Positions 11,058 through 23,207 are shown, numbered from the stretch's first letter. The stretch is 64,000 nucleotides of DNA from Tetramitus jugosus (GCA_937625935.1 OW569354.1:310001-374000); one strand, 5' to 3'. The notes: generated by a model from the letters alone, not told the origin. Made by a program: numbers and translations.

Positions 11058-11228
11058 ATGATGCCCATTACACCAGCCAAAGCAGAAACCCCGCACGAAA
11101 TTCAAGAAAGACTAGAGAGAGCAAAAAAGCGCTTCATTCTTAATCTTGTGATTTGCTTGGTCATGCTGGTTGTTACGATCAGCCGTATTTGGGAATTCTG
11201 TTCCAATCTTCATAAAAGATCGAAATAG
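11058..11228 (+). CDS. 56-aa single-pass membrane protein
   Basis: ATG at 11058 (a second at 11061), stop TAG at 11226-11228. A charged, amphipathic N-terminus (about 1-25) precedes one hydrophobic segment (ILNLVICLVMLVVTI), and the basic tail ends KRSK, possibly an ER-retention type signal. It lies between a minus-strand gene (start 10789) and the Pol I subunit gene (start 11541), in the same orientation as the latter. No family recognised. The clean membrane-segment architecture is the only support. Confidence 0.45.
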   Translation: MMPITPAKAETPHEIQERLERAKKRFILNLVICLVMLVVTISRIWEFCSNLHKRSK

Positions 11229-11540
11229 CGTAGGTAAGGGTCCAAGGGGAAAGAGTCACTCTCAATTTGTTGTCAACAATAACTGCCTCTGCGGAATACA
11301 TTGCCATGTTGTAATTTTTTCTCCGCTCTGATTGTTCAACGAAAATCTGGATTGGGAGTTTTTCACACATGCAAAATTTTTGCGCTGTCATGGTTCAACC
11401 AACACCAACCAAAAGCAAAGCGCTGTCCCCCACACAACAACCAACACAATCGCCATTTCCACTCACTTTTTCCATCTCACTCAACAACACTCATCACACA
11501 CACAACAAACAAGGAAAAGTAAAAAAAATAAATAGCGAAC
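11229..11540. other. Leader/promoter of the Pol I subunit gene
   Basis: The right half is strongly A/C-rich (CAACAACACTCATCACACAC-like), the usual leader style in this window. Short open frames here look like composition effects. No RNA gene seen. Confidence 0.5.
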
Positions 11541-14500
11541 ATGACCACCACCAACATTCATCCAAAGCTAACAAAACAACAAGACGAGCTCGAGAATGAA
11601 TGGGTCAAGAATATGAGAAGAACGACTCAACCTCATATCGACTCATACAATCACGCCATTTCTCACGACATTCACAGAATGATACAACAGTTGCCAACAT
11701 GGAAAATTGTTGAGAAACCAACAGAGGAGAGTGAAGAAACTGAAACTAAAACAATGGAGCTCAACATAGTAGGAGTGAACATTTCAAAGCCAGAAATGCC
11801 AGAATCCAATGGTGCCAAACTATACCCTTCACAGTGCAGAGAAGGAAGACTGGATTACTGTGGTAAGCTTACACTTGAATTCGAAGTGAGTACCTATCAG
11901 GGTGAAGACAGCTCTTCTTCTCATTCCTATCGAATCAGCGTAGATGCTGGTTTTGTGCCCATCATGGTCATGAGTTCTCTGTGTCATTTGAGACACATGA
12001 CCAAGGAACAATTGGCCAAGCATGGAGAAGAATTGTTCGAAGCTGGAGGTTATTTTATTACGGGAGGTTCAGAAAAGGTGGTTCGTCTTTTGAATGCACC
12101 AAAGCGTAATTATGTATGTTGTTGTTGTTGTTGTTGTTGATTCTTTGTTTATGATCGTTGCGATACGGATAGTCGAAACAGCATTGACTCACTCTTGTCT
12201 CTTTTTTTTTGTGTTTGTGATTGATAGCCCTTTTCTATTCGAAGAGGTGGTGGTGATGCTGAACTGAGTGACCAAAAGATTTATATTCGTTGTGTGAGAA
12301 GCGATGAAACAATGACTCTAAACTACATAAAGTATCGATGGGATGGTAGCACGATTTTTGCATTCCAGACGTTTGAAGTATCGACCGTGTTGTTGCTCAA
12401 GGCACTCAAGAGATGTACGGACAAGGAAATTTTTGAGAGTATTCTGGGTCACAACGCCTCTGCCACAAACATTGACAGAGTCATGAATGCACTGAGAACA
12501 TTTAGAACAAGACACTCAAATGTAGATACTCCAGAGGAGATTTATAGAATGTTGGGCACGCAGTTCCATCGATATAGAGTCGGTGATGAGGACTTTATGT
12601 CACTGGGTAAGCGTGTGGTCAGAAAGTTTGTGCTACCATTTTTGGAGAGCGATGAAGCAAAGTTTGACTACATTGTGTTTGCTGTCCGAAAATTGTTCTT
12701 ATTCATCGATGGTAAGATACCCGAGGAGAGAACAGAAGATTTTGCGTTCAATGAGTTGCAAGGACCAGGTCAGACCTTTACGACAACTCTGAGAGAGGCT
12801 ATTATTTCTTCAATGAGATTCTTATCGAATTTGTTTAGAACAAAGAAGAGTTCGATAGATATGGATAATCGTCCTAGTGTTGAATCTTCATTGAGACACG
12901 TTTGCAGAGGTATTCAAACATCAATGAAGAGATTGTTATCGTCAGGTACTGTCCAAGGTTCTGAGTATCCCATCCTGGTGCAAGCAACTGGATTGTCGAT
13001 TATTGCAGAGCGTATCAACTTTTATCGTTACTTTGCGCACTTTAGAAGTATTCACAAGGGTGCAAGATTGCAAGAGATGAGAACAACACATCACAGAAAG
13101 TTGAGTCCAGAAGAATGGGGATTCATTTGTCCAGTGCACACACCTGATGGTGGTCCTTGTGGTTTGTTGAATCATTTGTCAAGAGATGTCGACGTGATTA
13201 CTGAAGAATCTGATGACAAGGCTCTGATCAATGTGCTCGTCTCATTGGGAATGTCTCCTGTGAACAAGAATATGAGAGTTGTTTCCATCTCTAATTCTGA
13301 GAAATGTCCAGTCTTTTTGAACGGTCCTATCATTGGTTATATTCGAACCTCCGAGATTCAATCAATTGCAGATCAATTGCGATTTATGAAGGTGACTCAA
13401 AAGAACAAGGTGTCCAAATTCTTGGAAATTGTGCCTTTTGTACCTACTCAAGCCAAGGTCAGTTTCTTGCCTTCATTGAATCTATCAACACACATTCACA
13501 GATTCACTAGAATTGTTCGTAACTTGATCACCAACGAGATTGAACATATTGGTCCTATGGAACAAACCTTCTTGAACATTGCATGTACCGTCGACGATAT
13601 TAGAGCAAACACGACTCACATGGAAGTATCTCCTGCCACCATGTTGAGTAACATTGGTTCATTGACACCTTTCTCTGACTTTAATCAAAGTCCTCGTAAT
13701 ATTTATCAATGTCAGATGGGTAAGCAGTCCATTGGTTTCCCTCTCTATAACTTTAGAGGCAGAACTGATAACAAGATTTACAGACTGTTGACCCCTCAAA
13801 AGCCATTGGTCAGAACTGAATGGCAAGAGAAGTTACCATTCAACGGTTATACTCATGGTACGAATGCTATTGTTGCTGTCATTTCCTACACTGGTTACGA
13901 TATGGAAGATGCCATGATTGTAAATAAGAGCAGTTTCGAGAGAGGATTCGGTCACGCAAGTATGATTAAATCCGAGGCCGTTTACACGGTAGATGTCTGG
14001 AAAGAGTTTAAGCCAAAGAATGGTGGTGAATTCCCAGTCTACTTTAATAACTGGATCGCAACCGAGAACAAGAAGGCTGTTGAAGAGTTGGATATTGATG
14101 GACTTCCTCTGCCTGGTACTCTATTGAAAGATCAGAGCCCAATGTACTGTGTCTACAACGAATCAACATGCAAGCACGAAACCATGAAATACAAGGGAAC
14201 TGAAAGTGCCTATGTTGACAATGTTAAGGTTGCTAGTGTGCGATCATACGATCCTCAAGCTGTCGGTACAAATCCAAACAGTTGGAGAAAATTGCACGCC
14301 ATTATTACCCTAAGAATCAACCGTAATCCAATTATTGGTGACAAGTTCAGTAGTCGTCACGGTCAAAAGGGTATCATGAGTATGTTGTGGCCATCAGTGG
14401 ATATGCCATTCTCTGAGAGTGGTGTCAGCCCTGATGTTCTCATTAACCCTCACGCTTTCCCATCTAGAATGACTATTGGTATGTTGATCGAGAGTATGGC

Positions 14501-15083
14501 CGGAAAGGCTGGTGCATTGCATGGATACTATGCAGATGCCACTCCATTCCAATTCGATGAAAAGACTCAACCAATTGACTACTTTGGAGAACAACTTGCA
14601 AAGGCTGGTTACAACTACTTTGGTAACGAAACACTGTACTCTGGTTTGAATGGTGTTGAGATGAAGGCTGATATCTACATGGGTGTTGTCTACTACCAAC
14701 GTCTTAGACACATGGTGTCTGATAAGTTCCAGGCCAGAAACAATCAAGGTCCAATTGATAGAATGACCAGACAACCAATCAAGGGTAGAAAGAGAGGTGG
14801 TGGTATCCGTTTCGGTGAGATGGAAAGAGATGCCTTGTTGGCTTATGGTTCCACCCATATTCTTCGAGATCGTATGCTTTTGTGCTCCGATTATGATCAA
14901 GCTCAAGTCTGTCGTCACTGTGGAAGTTTATTGAGTGTCATTGGAACCAGGAGGTCAATGGTCTGTACTTCCTGCAACGGAAAGGACATCGGTATCGTTG
15001 AAATACCCTATGCTCTCCGATATCTGAACGCAGAATTGGCTTCTATGAACATCAAGATGAAGCTTAACGTCAAGGACTCATAA
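11541..15083 (+). CDS. RPA2: DNA-directed RNA polymerase I subunit 2 (RPA2 / Rpa135 / POLR1B)
   Basis: Second-largest catalytic subunit of Pol I, which transcribes rDNA. 1142 aa from exons 11541-12113 and 12228-15083. The 114-nt phase-0 intron (GTATGT...GATAG) contains a TTG run. Hallmarks: WGFICPVHTPDGGPCGLLNHL, NQSPRNIYQCQMGKQ, ISYTGYDMEDAMIVNKSSFERGFG, GDKFSSRHGQKG, QPIKGRKRGGGIRFGEMERDALLAYG, and a C-terminal CxxC...CxxC zinc site (CRHCG, CTSCN). Wording of several blocks (MPFSESGVSPDVLINPHAFPSRMTI, HMVSDKFQAR) and the short length match Pol I rather than Pol II or III. Confidence 0.95.
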
Positions 15084-15247
15084 ACATTTATTTCTTCTTC
15101 GCCTTCCTCCCCACAAATTCATCCTTCTAGATCTCACTTGGACCAAGCTCAATTATCGGAGAATCCAATAAGTTCCACCAAGAAAGAAAACAAAAACAAC
15201 AACAGCAATAAAAAAAAACTCAGAGACAATCAAATTCGACTGAAACC

Positions 15248-15732
15248 ATGTCTGACAACAACAATAATGCACAAGATCAAGAATCACCCATAACCGAACC
15301 ATTAACATCAACAGCGACGACAACCGCCACAACTGCCATGAATCAAGACACAAAAGTCTTGATCATATTGAAGCCTGTGGGTGATGCACCACTGTTGAAG
15401 AAGACAAAGTACAAGATTGCAGCAACATCTCAATTCAGTGAAGTGATCGTATTTGTTAGAAAGAGACTCAACGTTCAACCTGATCAATCATTGGTATGCA
15501 ATTCAGTCGTTTTTTCAACTTGAAAACTATGTTTTTTTTATTATTGTTACCCAGGTCCACCCTTTCTAACAACAAAAATCCATCTTGTTAAATAATCACT
15601 TCTTGAATGTAGTTCCTGTATTGTAATCAAGCCTTCTGTCCCAGTCCTTCGGAATACGTGGGCAATCTGTTGTTAAACTTTGGAAAGGACAAATTGGTAT
15701 TGAACTATGCTCTGACGACCGCCTGGGGATAA
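15248..15732 (+). CDS. ATG12: Ubiquitin-like autophagy protein ATG12
   Basis: Ubiquitin-fold modifier conjugated to ATG5 during autophagosome formation. 121 aa from exons 15248-15493 and 15613-15732. The 119-nt phase-0 intron starts GTATGC and ends TGTAG. After a low-complexity Thr/Ala N-terminus comes the conserved core (LKPVGDAPLLKKTKYKI, then FVRKRLNVQPDQSLFLY), and the C-terminus ends Y-A-L-T-T-A-W-G. The terminal Gly needed for covalent conjugation is kept; some protist lineages have lost it. An intact conjugation system is therefore likely. Confidence 0.93.
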
Positions 15733-15889
15733 AAACAAAGACATCTACATTCACTCACTCCAATAATATACACTTACAAAACTCCTCCAACCTTCCTCTC
15801 GTAATCTCCTCTCCCAAATCTGGTACCACCCAGAAAGAAGAATGTACATCCTCTCTTGACTCATACTCCACTCTGCTGACACGTCATTC

Positions 15890-16945
15890 TCACATACTTG
15901 TCAATAAAATTTCTGTTGCTTCCTGAATATTGTTGTTTGTTTGATTGAGTGCTCGTATTGCTTCCTCACGATCAAATCCCATTCCGGTCAACAGGGCAAT
16001 ATTGTCTTCAGATGCATTGTTGTTCGATAATGGTCTCTGTCGTGGTGGCCATGCACCTCCACCATATGAATTCATATTTTGATTGCCTAATAAATTATCA
16101 GTGTAAACATCTTGTGTCGCCGCAGTTATATCAAATCCTTGTTCTTGCTGCTGTTGCTGTTGTGCAACATTCCTGGCTCTCAAATTTGAATTTCCAAAAA
16201 TTTCATCTTGTCTCTGTCGCGTGAACCTATTTCTTTGATTTTGTTGTTGTTGATCACGGTTGGACGAAGGCACACTTTGACTGTTGATCAGGGGGAAAAT
16301 GTGCTTGGCGAACCAGCGAGCAATCGGAGATGGTAACTTCCACGATCGCAACGCTCTATTGTTCACATAGATGACACCAGCGATAACTCCGCATAGCGCC
16401 ATTGGAAAAACGCGCCAAAAATTCAACAGTAAAAGCTGAAGGGCCAACAAGTACACAGCGTGCTTCTCAGTGAGTGTGTATGAGAGATGACGAGAGAGTC
16501 TCATGGTTGTCGTCGCAGGTATCATCACAAAATAAATCACCAACGAAGCAAACAGCAATCCATATGGTCCACTCTTCCAGTACAATCCAAATAAATCTCC
16601 GCTCGCGCCCAAAACAAAGCGCGCCAAAAACAAAAGGAAAGCATGAACGAGAGAGGAGAAAACGTAACTATACACAACAAAAACACAATATTTTTGACTG
16701 CCATAAAAACGCTCAAAACAACGGAACACATAGAGAAGAGCAATGCTTAGCAGTGTCTCACTCATTGACGTGAGCAAAAAGGGTGATGCAAAAAGCTTCC
16801 AACCACTTCTCTTTAGAGCTCCACGGCTGCTCTTTCGATCGTTTAACATGGCTGCAATCACACTGATGAGAACACATGTGTAAATGATGGTTTTTGTGAC
16901 TGGCGCGTTATGAAAGCCACTTGGTCCTGATGATAGAAGCGACAT
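15890..16945 (-). CDS. UBAC2: UBAC2-like rhomboid-fold pseudoprotease with UBA domain
   Basis: 351 aa, single exon, ATG at 16943-16945. The N-terminus (SSGPSGFHNAPVTK) closely follows the UBAC2 start. About six hydrophobic segments (residues 18-210) with the F-E-R-x-Y-G-S-x-K motif correspond to the derlin/rhomboid-like fold; no GxSx protease serine is apparent. A Gln-rich linker follows, then a C-terminal UBA domain (about 312-350, LLTGMGFDREEAIRALNQT). In animals UBAC2 is an ER protein acting in ER-associated degradation and lipid-droplet control of UBXD8. Confidence 0.85.
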   Translation of the reverse strand: MSLLSSGPSGFHNAPVTKTIIYTCVLISVIAAMLNDRKSSRGALKRSGWKLFASPFLLTSMSETLLSIALLYVFRCFERFYGSQKYCVFVVYSYVFSSLVHAFLLFLARFVLGASGDLFGLYWKSGPYGLLFASLVIYFVMIPATTTMRLSRHLSYTLTEKHAVYLLALQLLLLNFWRVFPMALCGVIAGVIYVNNRALRSWKLPSPIARWFAKHIFPLINSQSVPSSNRDQQQQNQRNRFTRQRQDEIFGNSNLRARNVAQQQQQQEQGFDITAATQDVYTDNLLGNQNMNSYGGGAWPPRQRPLSNNNASEDNIALLTGMGFDREEAIRALNQTNNNIQEATEILLTSM

Positions 16946-17568
16946 TTGTTGCGTGAGAATGTCTTTTGTTTGTGGTTTGCTTTTTTTTCTTCTGGTGTTC
17001 GAAAAAGTTGTTGGATCAATTTTTGATCCTTCTTGCTTTTTTGCTTGGGAGATTAAACTCCGATTGAGTGGTTGCTGGTTCTCGTTTTTGTCGCTACAGT
17101 AGTGGTTGGAACGAATCTATGATGAAGGATCCTTTTTGTTTTTTTCTTGGAGAAAGGATTGTTTGTTCACATATGTTTTTTGGTTTTTTTTGTTTGGCTT
17201 ATTGTTGTGTGTGTTTGTCCATTGGTAACAAGAGGCTCTCTGTGGTTAACTCTCATGTGTTTGGCCTGGAATTTGCTCTTGTCGTACATGTGAGCATTGG
17301 TGGCCGGTCGTCAGGTCAGAATGGTTGATGTGACAAGAAAGGCCGAATTTCCCTCACAGGCCTCAAAATTCTCATTCAAAATCCGTTTTGTGTGGTTCAA
17401 AAAATACCAGCGACGATCGTTAGGAAAACTTGGCCTTTCTCTCGTCAACCGAGGCAACCTTGACGCTCAACTGCCCCCTATAAAAAATTTTTTCATATCA
17501 CGCACCAAGCCAAAAACTTTCAACACCAATAACAACCACCAACCCAACAACCAACACTATATAGAATC
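16946..17568. other. Divergent intergenic region between UBAC2 and HMG-box genes
   Basis: 623 bp with T-rich sequence on the left and an A/C-rich leader on the right. A TATAAAAA box lies near the right end (17479). Nothing else recognised. Confidence 0.5.
17479..17486 (+). promoter_or_regulatory. TATA box of the HMG-box gene (candidate)
   Basis: CCCCCTATAAAAAATTT, about 90 bp before the ATG at 17569. A clear TATA element preceded by a C run, the strongest core-promoter match seen in the window, and suited to a highly expressed chromatin gene. Confidence 0.45.
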
Positions 17569-18012
17569 ATGTGCGCAAAGAAGGCAGCAACCACAGAAAA
17601 GAGAAAGAGAACTACCAAGGCAAAGAAGGAGAAGGACCCTGATGCACCAAAGAGACCATTGTCCTCTTATATGCTCTTCTGTCAAGATGAGAGAGAAACT
17701 GTCAAGGAGGAACACCCAACCTTCAAGGCTAAGGAAATTCTAACTGAGCTAGGCAAGCGATGGAAGGCACTCGATGAAGACGATAAGAAGACTTACACTG
17801 ACAGATTCAATGAAAACAAGAAGGTTTACGAAGTTGAAAAGAAGAAGTATGACACTAAGAAGAAGGAAGAAGCTTCTGATGAAGAAGAATCTGAAGATGA
17901 AAAGCCAAAGAAGAAGGCCAAGAAGCCTGCTGCAAAGCCAACCAAGAAGGCCCCTGCAAAGAAGGAAGAGTCTGAGGAAGAATCTGAAGATGAAGAGGAC
18001 GACGAAGAGTAA
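17569..18012 (+). CDS. HMGB/NHP6-type HMG-box chromatin protein
   Basis: 147 aa, single exon. A Lys-rich N-terminus, one HMG box (about 24-92, starting DPDAPKRPLSSYMLFCQDER and containing the conserved Pro, Phe, Trp and Lys positions, with GKRWKALDEDDKK), then an alternating Lys/Glu/Asp tail. Such proteins bend DNA non-specifically and act with FACT and remodellers. The single box plus acidic tail resembles NHP6 or plant HMGB. A good TATA box lies upstream. Confidence 0.92.
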   Translation: MCAKKAATTEKRKRTTKAKKEKDPDAPKRPLSSYMLFCQDERETVKEEHPTFKAKEILTELGKRWKALDEDDKKTYTDRFNENKKVYEVEKKKYDTKKKEEASDEEESEDEKPKKKAKKPAAKPTKKAPAKKEESEEESEDEEDDEE

Positions 18013-18412
18013 AAAGCTCCACCTCCATTTCAAACTCCCTGACAACAGCAGCATTTGTTCAACTGTTGGTGGTCTTTGCTCGAGACGTCTTGAGCAACCT
18101 TGCACAAGGAAAGAGTCAATGGATCAGTGCTCAACCTTGTTGAAAAACAAGGAAAGCTTTTGATCGCTTTTCTGGTTTGGTTGCAACAGACCTGTAGTAG
18201 GAAGAGGACTACAATGAACTGGTCCCAAATTTTGTATATTCACACAATCTCATAAAAAAAAGCGTTAAAAATCTATTTTTCCGTTCACTTTATTCTTACA
18301 AACTTGTTCATCTCCGACTGAAAAAAAAAAGCGACTTCCAAAATCACACAACAACAATCACAATCATCATTCAGAGAGGAGGCGTCTGTTGAACAACTAC
18401 ACAAAAGAAACC
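18013..18412. other. HMG 3' flank and FIP1 leader
   Basis: 400 bp between two plus-strand genes. The right part is A/C-rich leader. No gene or structured RNA recognised. Confidence 0.5.
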
Positions 18413-20029
18413 ATGACAACTGGAAGAGAAGAAGACGATCTATTCAATGAGCTCTATGGTGAAGAAGAGGACACGACCGCTGCCACAAACTCAGCCAATC
18501 AGCAACAACCTCTACCTCCAACAACAATAATGTCGTCCGATACACCGAAAAGTACAGCCACTGATTTTGGTAAAATGTTGGAGGAAGACAGTGATGATGA
18601 TGAAGCATCAGAAGCGGCCAACATTGAAGCAGCGATCGCACAAGAAGAAGAAAAACAAAGATTACAGGAAAAGGAAGAATTGTTGGTGAAGAGTCATATT
18701 GTCAATGATGGCTTATCAGCAAATGGTTCCATTCCCTCTGCTGCCACCGCAGTTTCATCTACTGGTGTCCCTGGTACGACAGCAGTGATTAATGGTCAAA
18801 AGAAAACAATGGACGATGAGGATGATGATGACGACGATGATGAAGACGAGGATGAAGATGATAACATCAACATCATTTTAACAACGGGCAGTGAGACGAA
18901 CAACAGTGCTTCTTCAAGCAGTAATTTGCCTTCTTCTGCTACGTTGACCACTACTGGTGGTGCTACTGCTGCAACAGGTGCTGATGGTGTGACTGATGGC
19001 ACTTCAGCCGATGGCTCGTCAACATCTAGTCTCACACATATTGCAATTGTAGGAAATACGAATGATACGAGATCAAATTCGAATCAATTCTTGCCACAGA
19101 GAAATGGTTTAACAGCAACTGTTGGTGCACCAGGAACAACAGCATCAATAACACTGTCAAATGCTCATTCACAGATTGAGTTGATTGATTTTAAGGGACC
19201 AGAGTATTTGCCACTGATTCATGGACCAAAGATGAATGCCGGAGTGTTTCACAATGAACTGGAACAATATGAAGATAAGCCGTGGAGAAAACCAAATGCC
19301 AATCGAGCTGACTATTTTAATTATGGATTCAATGAGGATTCATGGACATACTATTGTATGAAACAGCAACAGCTGCGATCGGAACAATCGTTTATGCAAA
19401 GTCAAGGCAAGCAGTTAAATGCGGCATCCAATAGAGATCATAGAGATCATGGAAGAAGTACTTATGAGGCAGATAGGCACCATCCGGATCGTGACGGTCA
19501 TAGAGAGTCCGCTAGAGACAGCAGACGATCACCTCCTGCCTATGATAAGAGAGGAAGAGAGGGAGATTATGATGATAGATATGATCGATATCATGATGAT
19601 GCTCATGATCGATTTGCGAAACCAAAGACTGTTGATGAAAGAAGAAGGGGAGGCAGATCTGAGAGTAGACCAGAGATTAGTGATTCCCGGAGTTCTGCCA
19701 GGGATGATCACGGCAGGAAGGGTCATGTTGATGATCGATCAACATCTAGTCGCAGAGGCAACAGAAGTGACAGTGTAGACTCAAGAACATCAGATAGATC
19801 AGAAAGATCCTCAGACTCTCGCGATAAATTAGGCAGCAGTGGAAGCAGAAGAGAAGATTCTCGCTCTGGCAAGTCCTCTGGCGGCCGAGCTTCATCCACC
19901 TCCAAGAAGAGATCTCCACCTCGTGATGACAACAGAGGACGTGGATCTGGTGGAAGAGGAAGAGGAGACTCTGACAAGAATGACAGACACCGTTCTGGAG
20001 AACGAGATAACAAGAGACCACGCAGATAG
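18413..20029 (+). CDS. FIP1: Pre-mRNA 3'-end processing factor FIP1
   Basis: Component of CPSF that links poly(A) polymerase and U-rich RNA elements. 538 aa from ATG 18413; the frame is open upstream only from a TTG. The N-terminus is acidic ([11 protein letters not shown]), followed by a low-complexity Asp/Thr/Ala region. The Fip1 motif lies at about 275-310: [20 protein letters not shown] then [10 protein letters not shown], nearly identical to the animal and plant consensus. The C-terminus is a long Arg/Asp/Ser mixed-charge tail as in human FIP1L1, likely RNA-binding. Confidence 0.9.
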   Translation: MTTGREEDDLFNELYGEEEDTTAATNSANQQQPLPPTTIMSSDTPKSTATDFGKMLEEDSDDDEASEAANIEAAIAQEEEKQRLQEKEELLVKSHIVNDGLSANGSIPSAATAVSSTGVPGTTAVINGQKKTMDDEDDDDDDDEDEDEDDNINIILTTGSETNNSASSSSNLPSSATLTTTGGATAATGADGVTDGTSADGSSTSSLTHIAIVGNTNDTRSNSNQFLPQRNGLTATVGAPGTTASITLSNAHSQIELIDFKGPEYLPLIHGPKMNAGVFHNELEQYEDKPWRKPNANRADYFNYGFNEDSWTYYCMKQQQLRSEQSFMQSQGKQLNAASNRDHRDHGRSTYEADRHHPDRDGHRESARDSRRSPPAYDKRGREGDYDDRYDRYHDDAHDRFAKPKTVDERRRGGRSESRPEISDSRSSARDDHGRKGHVDDRSTSSRRGNRSDSVDSRTSDRSERSSDSRDKLGSSGSRREDSRSGKSSGGRASSTSKKRSPPRDDNRGRGSGGRGRGDSDKNDRHRSGERDNKRPRR

Positions 20030-20239
20030 ATAATTCATATCTCTGCAACTTGTAGAATAAACAACATTTCATCATTTCTTCATCTTGAAGGTTCATGCTT
20101 TCATAATCGGACAATTTTAGACAAAATCCGTTACTTTATTTTTCCACCAAAAGAAAAAATTTCTCTCGTCCATAATTCCAAACTCTTTGAAGGAACAACA
20201 CACGGCAGCTGACATCCCTTACACCACAGAGGAAGAGAC

Positions 20240-22594
20240 ATGTCCGTATTTTCAAATAAAAAGACACCCGATTTCCTAAAGGATGCAGGTATGTTCATCA
20301 ATGATCCACCTACCAATGGATATCCATAACAATACCTTATTGTGTCGAGTACCATGTCCAATTGAGTGATCATTGAATATTGACACACGTGCGTTTTTTT
20401 CTTTTTGACTACATTAGAATTGTGTCAAACATTCTTTCAATCTTTTATCAACAAGGAAAATGGTCAAAAGACATACGATAGCTACGTACAAGAGGTGCTT
20501 CAGGAAAAGCGCAGATTGATCGAGGTACATTTGGATGACGTTGCCTCTTTTTTCAACAATTTGGACCTTGTGCAACGAATTGAGAGCAACACAAAAACAT
20601 ATCAAGAAATTTTTTCTGCTTGTGTCGATGAGCTAGTGGAATTGGCGCGAAATGGAGGCACAAACCCGAGTGCCTCTGCTGATCCAGCAATGAACACGAA
20701 TCAGGTTCCTAAAGATCTCATGAGAAAGCATGAAGTGTGTTTCCATGAACGATCCATGAAACAACCTATTCCTCTTCGTCAATTGAAGAGTGAGCACATT
20801 GGTAAGTTGGTGAGTGTGAGAGGTATTGTGACTCGTGTAAGTGATGTGAAGGCCGAGGTTCGTGTTGTTTGTTACATGTGCGACAAGTGCCATGCACAGA
20901 TTTATCAAGAAGTGAACGGAAAGGCCTATACTCCATTGTCCAGATGTCCAAGTCAAATTTGCAAGGCTAACAAGTCGAATGGTATTTTGGAACAAATCAC
21001 CAGAATGTGCAAGTTTGCAAAGTTTCAAGAGATGAGGTTGCAGGAGAAGACTGATGAAGTCCCTCAGGGAAATATTCCTCGAAGCTTGCGTGTTTACATT
21101 TCAGGTGATTTGACACGTCAATGCGGACCAGGTGACTCTGTTACAATTACTGGAACATTTATGCCAGCTCCAATCAATAACCGATTTGGAACAGGATCTG
21201 GAGGCTCTATTGCAACTACATTTGTTCAAGCAATGAAGATTGTGAGACATAAGAAGAGATATGATGATTATTCCGAAGATGGTGCACTATTGGATCAAAT
21301 TAAGAAGGATCAGAAGAAAAAGAACATGTATCAACTCTTGGCGAACAGTCTCGCTCCTGAAATTTATGGACATGACGATGTGAAGAAGGCACTCTTGCTG
21401 ATGCTTGCCGGTGGTGTCACAAAATCTTTAGCAGATGGTATAAGCATTCGTGGTGATATCAACATCTGTCTCATGGGTGATCCTGGTGTTGCCAAGTCTC
21501 AGTTGCTTCGTTTCATTTCTCAACTCTCCCCTCGTGGTATTTATACAACTGGAAAAGGTTCCTCCGGTGTTGGTTTGACTGCTGCTGTCATCAAAGACCC
21601 AGCAACAGGCGAGCTTGTTTTGGAAGGTGGTGCACTTGTTTTGGCAGATAAGGGTGTATGCTGCATTGATGAGTTTGATAAGATGGATGATTACGATAGA
21701 ACAGCTTTGCACGAAGTCATGGAGCAACAGAGCGTTTCTATTGCCAAGGCTGGTATCACCACAACACTGAATGCCCGTGCTTCAGTTCTAGCCGCAGCCA
21801 ATCCAGCATACGGCAGATATAATCCAAGAAAGAGTCCTACCGAGAATATTAATTTGCCACCTGCTTTGCTATCTCGTTTCGATCTCATGTTTTTGTTGTT
21901 GGATAAGCAGAATGATGACTTGGATCTGGCACTGGCCCGTCACATTACCTATGTCCATCAGCACTCAAAAGCTCCAGACGCACCTCAAGAAACTACTGAA
22001 ACCACTGATGAACGGTCATCTCAACAAGGCCTCTTGGACAAGAATTATATTAGAGGATACATCTCATTAGCCAAAACATTCAATCCTGTTATCACGAGGA
22101 GTATTTGTGACTTTGTTACTGAACTCTATGTACAGATGAGACAGAATGATCACAGAGCTGGTGTTTTGGCTGGTAAGGAAGATTTTTCTGACACAAGCAA
22201 GGCCTATACAACACCTCGTGCGCTACTTTCGATACTCCGTCTTGCTCAGGCGTTTGCTCGTCTTCGATTCTCTGATGTTGTCTTACAAGAGGATATCTTG
22301 GAGGCAAAGAGGCTCATGGATTCCTCTCGTTCCTCATTGCTCGATGAAAGTTCCAAGGGACAAGCTCCAGATCCAGTCTCTCAAGTCTTTAGCATTATCA
22401 AGGCACGTCATCAACAGCTATTGTCTCGTGGTGGCGATGATGATGTATTATTGGCAGATGTCACTGGTGAACTCACTGGAAAGGGTCTCATGACCTATTT
22501 GGACAAGTGTTTGGAGGAATACGAAAACCTGAACGTTTGGTCCGTTGTGGTCAACGGTACACAGAAGACTGCCGTCACATTTATTCACCTCTAA
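20240..22594 (+). CDS. MCM7: DNA replication licensing factor MCM7
   Basis: Subunit of the MCM2-7 replicative helicase, 741 aa. Exon 1 (20240-20288) codes MSVFSNKKTPDFLKDA. A 129-nt phase-1 intron (GTATGT...ATTAG) leads to exon 2 (20418-22594), which otherwise lacks an ATG start. Seen in order: a zinc site (CDKCH...CPSQIC), Walker A GDPGVAKSQLL, Walker B CCIDEFDK, sensor block ARASVLAAANPAYGRYNPR, and arginine finger LLSRFDL. The blocks NIPRSLRVY, APEIYGHDDVKKALLLML and ITYVHQHS are those of MCM7 rather than other MCMs. Confidence 0.95.
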
Positions 22595-22658
22595 ATTTCT
22601 TACTTATAAATTAAGCTTTGTATCTTTATTATCTTGAAAGAACAGTTGCATCACATAT

Positions 22659-23207
22659 CTACAGTTTTGATATCAGAATATCACTCTTTGTTCTTTCATC
22701 GGGCGTCAGTGTACCGTACGCAGCATAACCTGAAAGGGAGTCCATTCTCATCGTACTCAACATGAATGATCCAGTACCTTTGGCAATGAATGACTCACCA
22801 CAGTACAGTTCAGCTTCTGCTACGACCAGGTGCCTCGTTGCTGATATGACCTTTCCCTTTGCAATCATTGACAGCCCTTGTCGCTTCATCTCTTCCGAAA
22901 CTGGCTTGAAATAGGAGAGTTGGAATCCAGATGTAAACATGAACGTGTCCTTGTTAATGGACTGCGCAGCGAACCAGGCTGCATCGTCCAGAGCTTTGAA
23001 AATGAAACCACCGTGCATCGTGTTGGCCGCATTGAAAAATTCAGTCTGGATCTCGGTAGCAACAATCGATTGACCATAGTCCGGTACCTGAGCAATGTTA
23101 TGAAAGTATTTGGAGAAGGGAGCAGACTTGTACATGTAAGCCAGACTATTCCAATGATATTGGAACTGTTCATGGTTGGGTGACTTTACAAATGGATGAG
23201 CGTTCAT
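22659..23207 (-). CDS. Hotdog-fold acyl-CoA thioesterase (PaaI/4HBT type)
   Basis: 182 aa from ATG 23205-23207. The frame is open further upstream, but without an ATG before a stop at about 23388, so an upstream exon with a targeting peptide is possible. The core has the 4HBT signature N-T-M-H-G-G-F-I-F-K-A-L-D-D-A-A (active-site HGG region) followed by the F-x-x-x-Y-F-K-P strand and I-A-K-G-K-V. Such enzymes hydrolyse acyl-CoA thioesters; the substrate cannot be told. It is divergent from glutathione synthetase, with 304 bp between ATGs. Confidence 0.75.
   Translation of the reverse strand: MNAHPFVKSPNHEQFQYHWNSLAYMYKSAPFSKYFHNIAQVPDYGQSIVATEIQTEFFNAANTMHGGFIFKALDDAAWFAAQSINKDTFMFTSGFQLSYFKPVSEEMKRQGLSMIAKGKVISATRHLVVAEAELYCGESFIAKGTGSFMLSTMRMDSLSGYAAYGTLTPDERTKSDILISKL

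Noticed and set aside
11541-15083. Pol II subunit RPB2 as identity
   Set aside because: The Q-S-P-R-N, M-P-F-S...I-N-P-H-A-F-P-S-R-M and R-L-R-H-M-V-S-D-K-F-Q-x-R wording, the C-terminal zinc site and the ~1140-aa length fit Pol I.
19723-20114. Minus-strand frames opposite the FIP1 tail
   Set aside because: Antisense of the Arg/Asp/Ser repeat. No ATG-initiated domain.
20405-20417. TTG start for MCM7
   Set aside because: A 49-nt first exon with ATG at 20240 joins in phase through a GTATGT-TAG intron.
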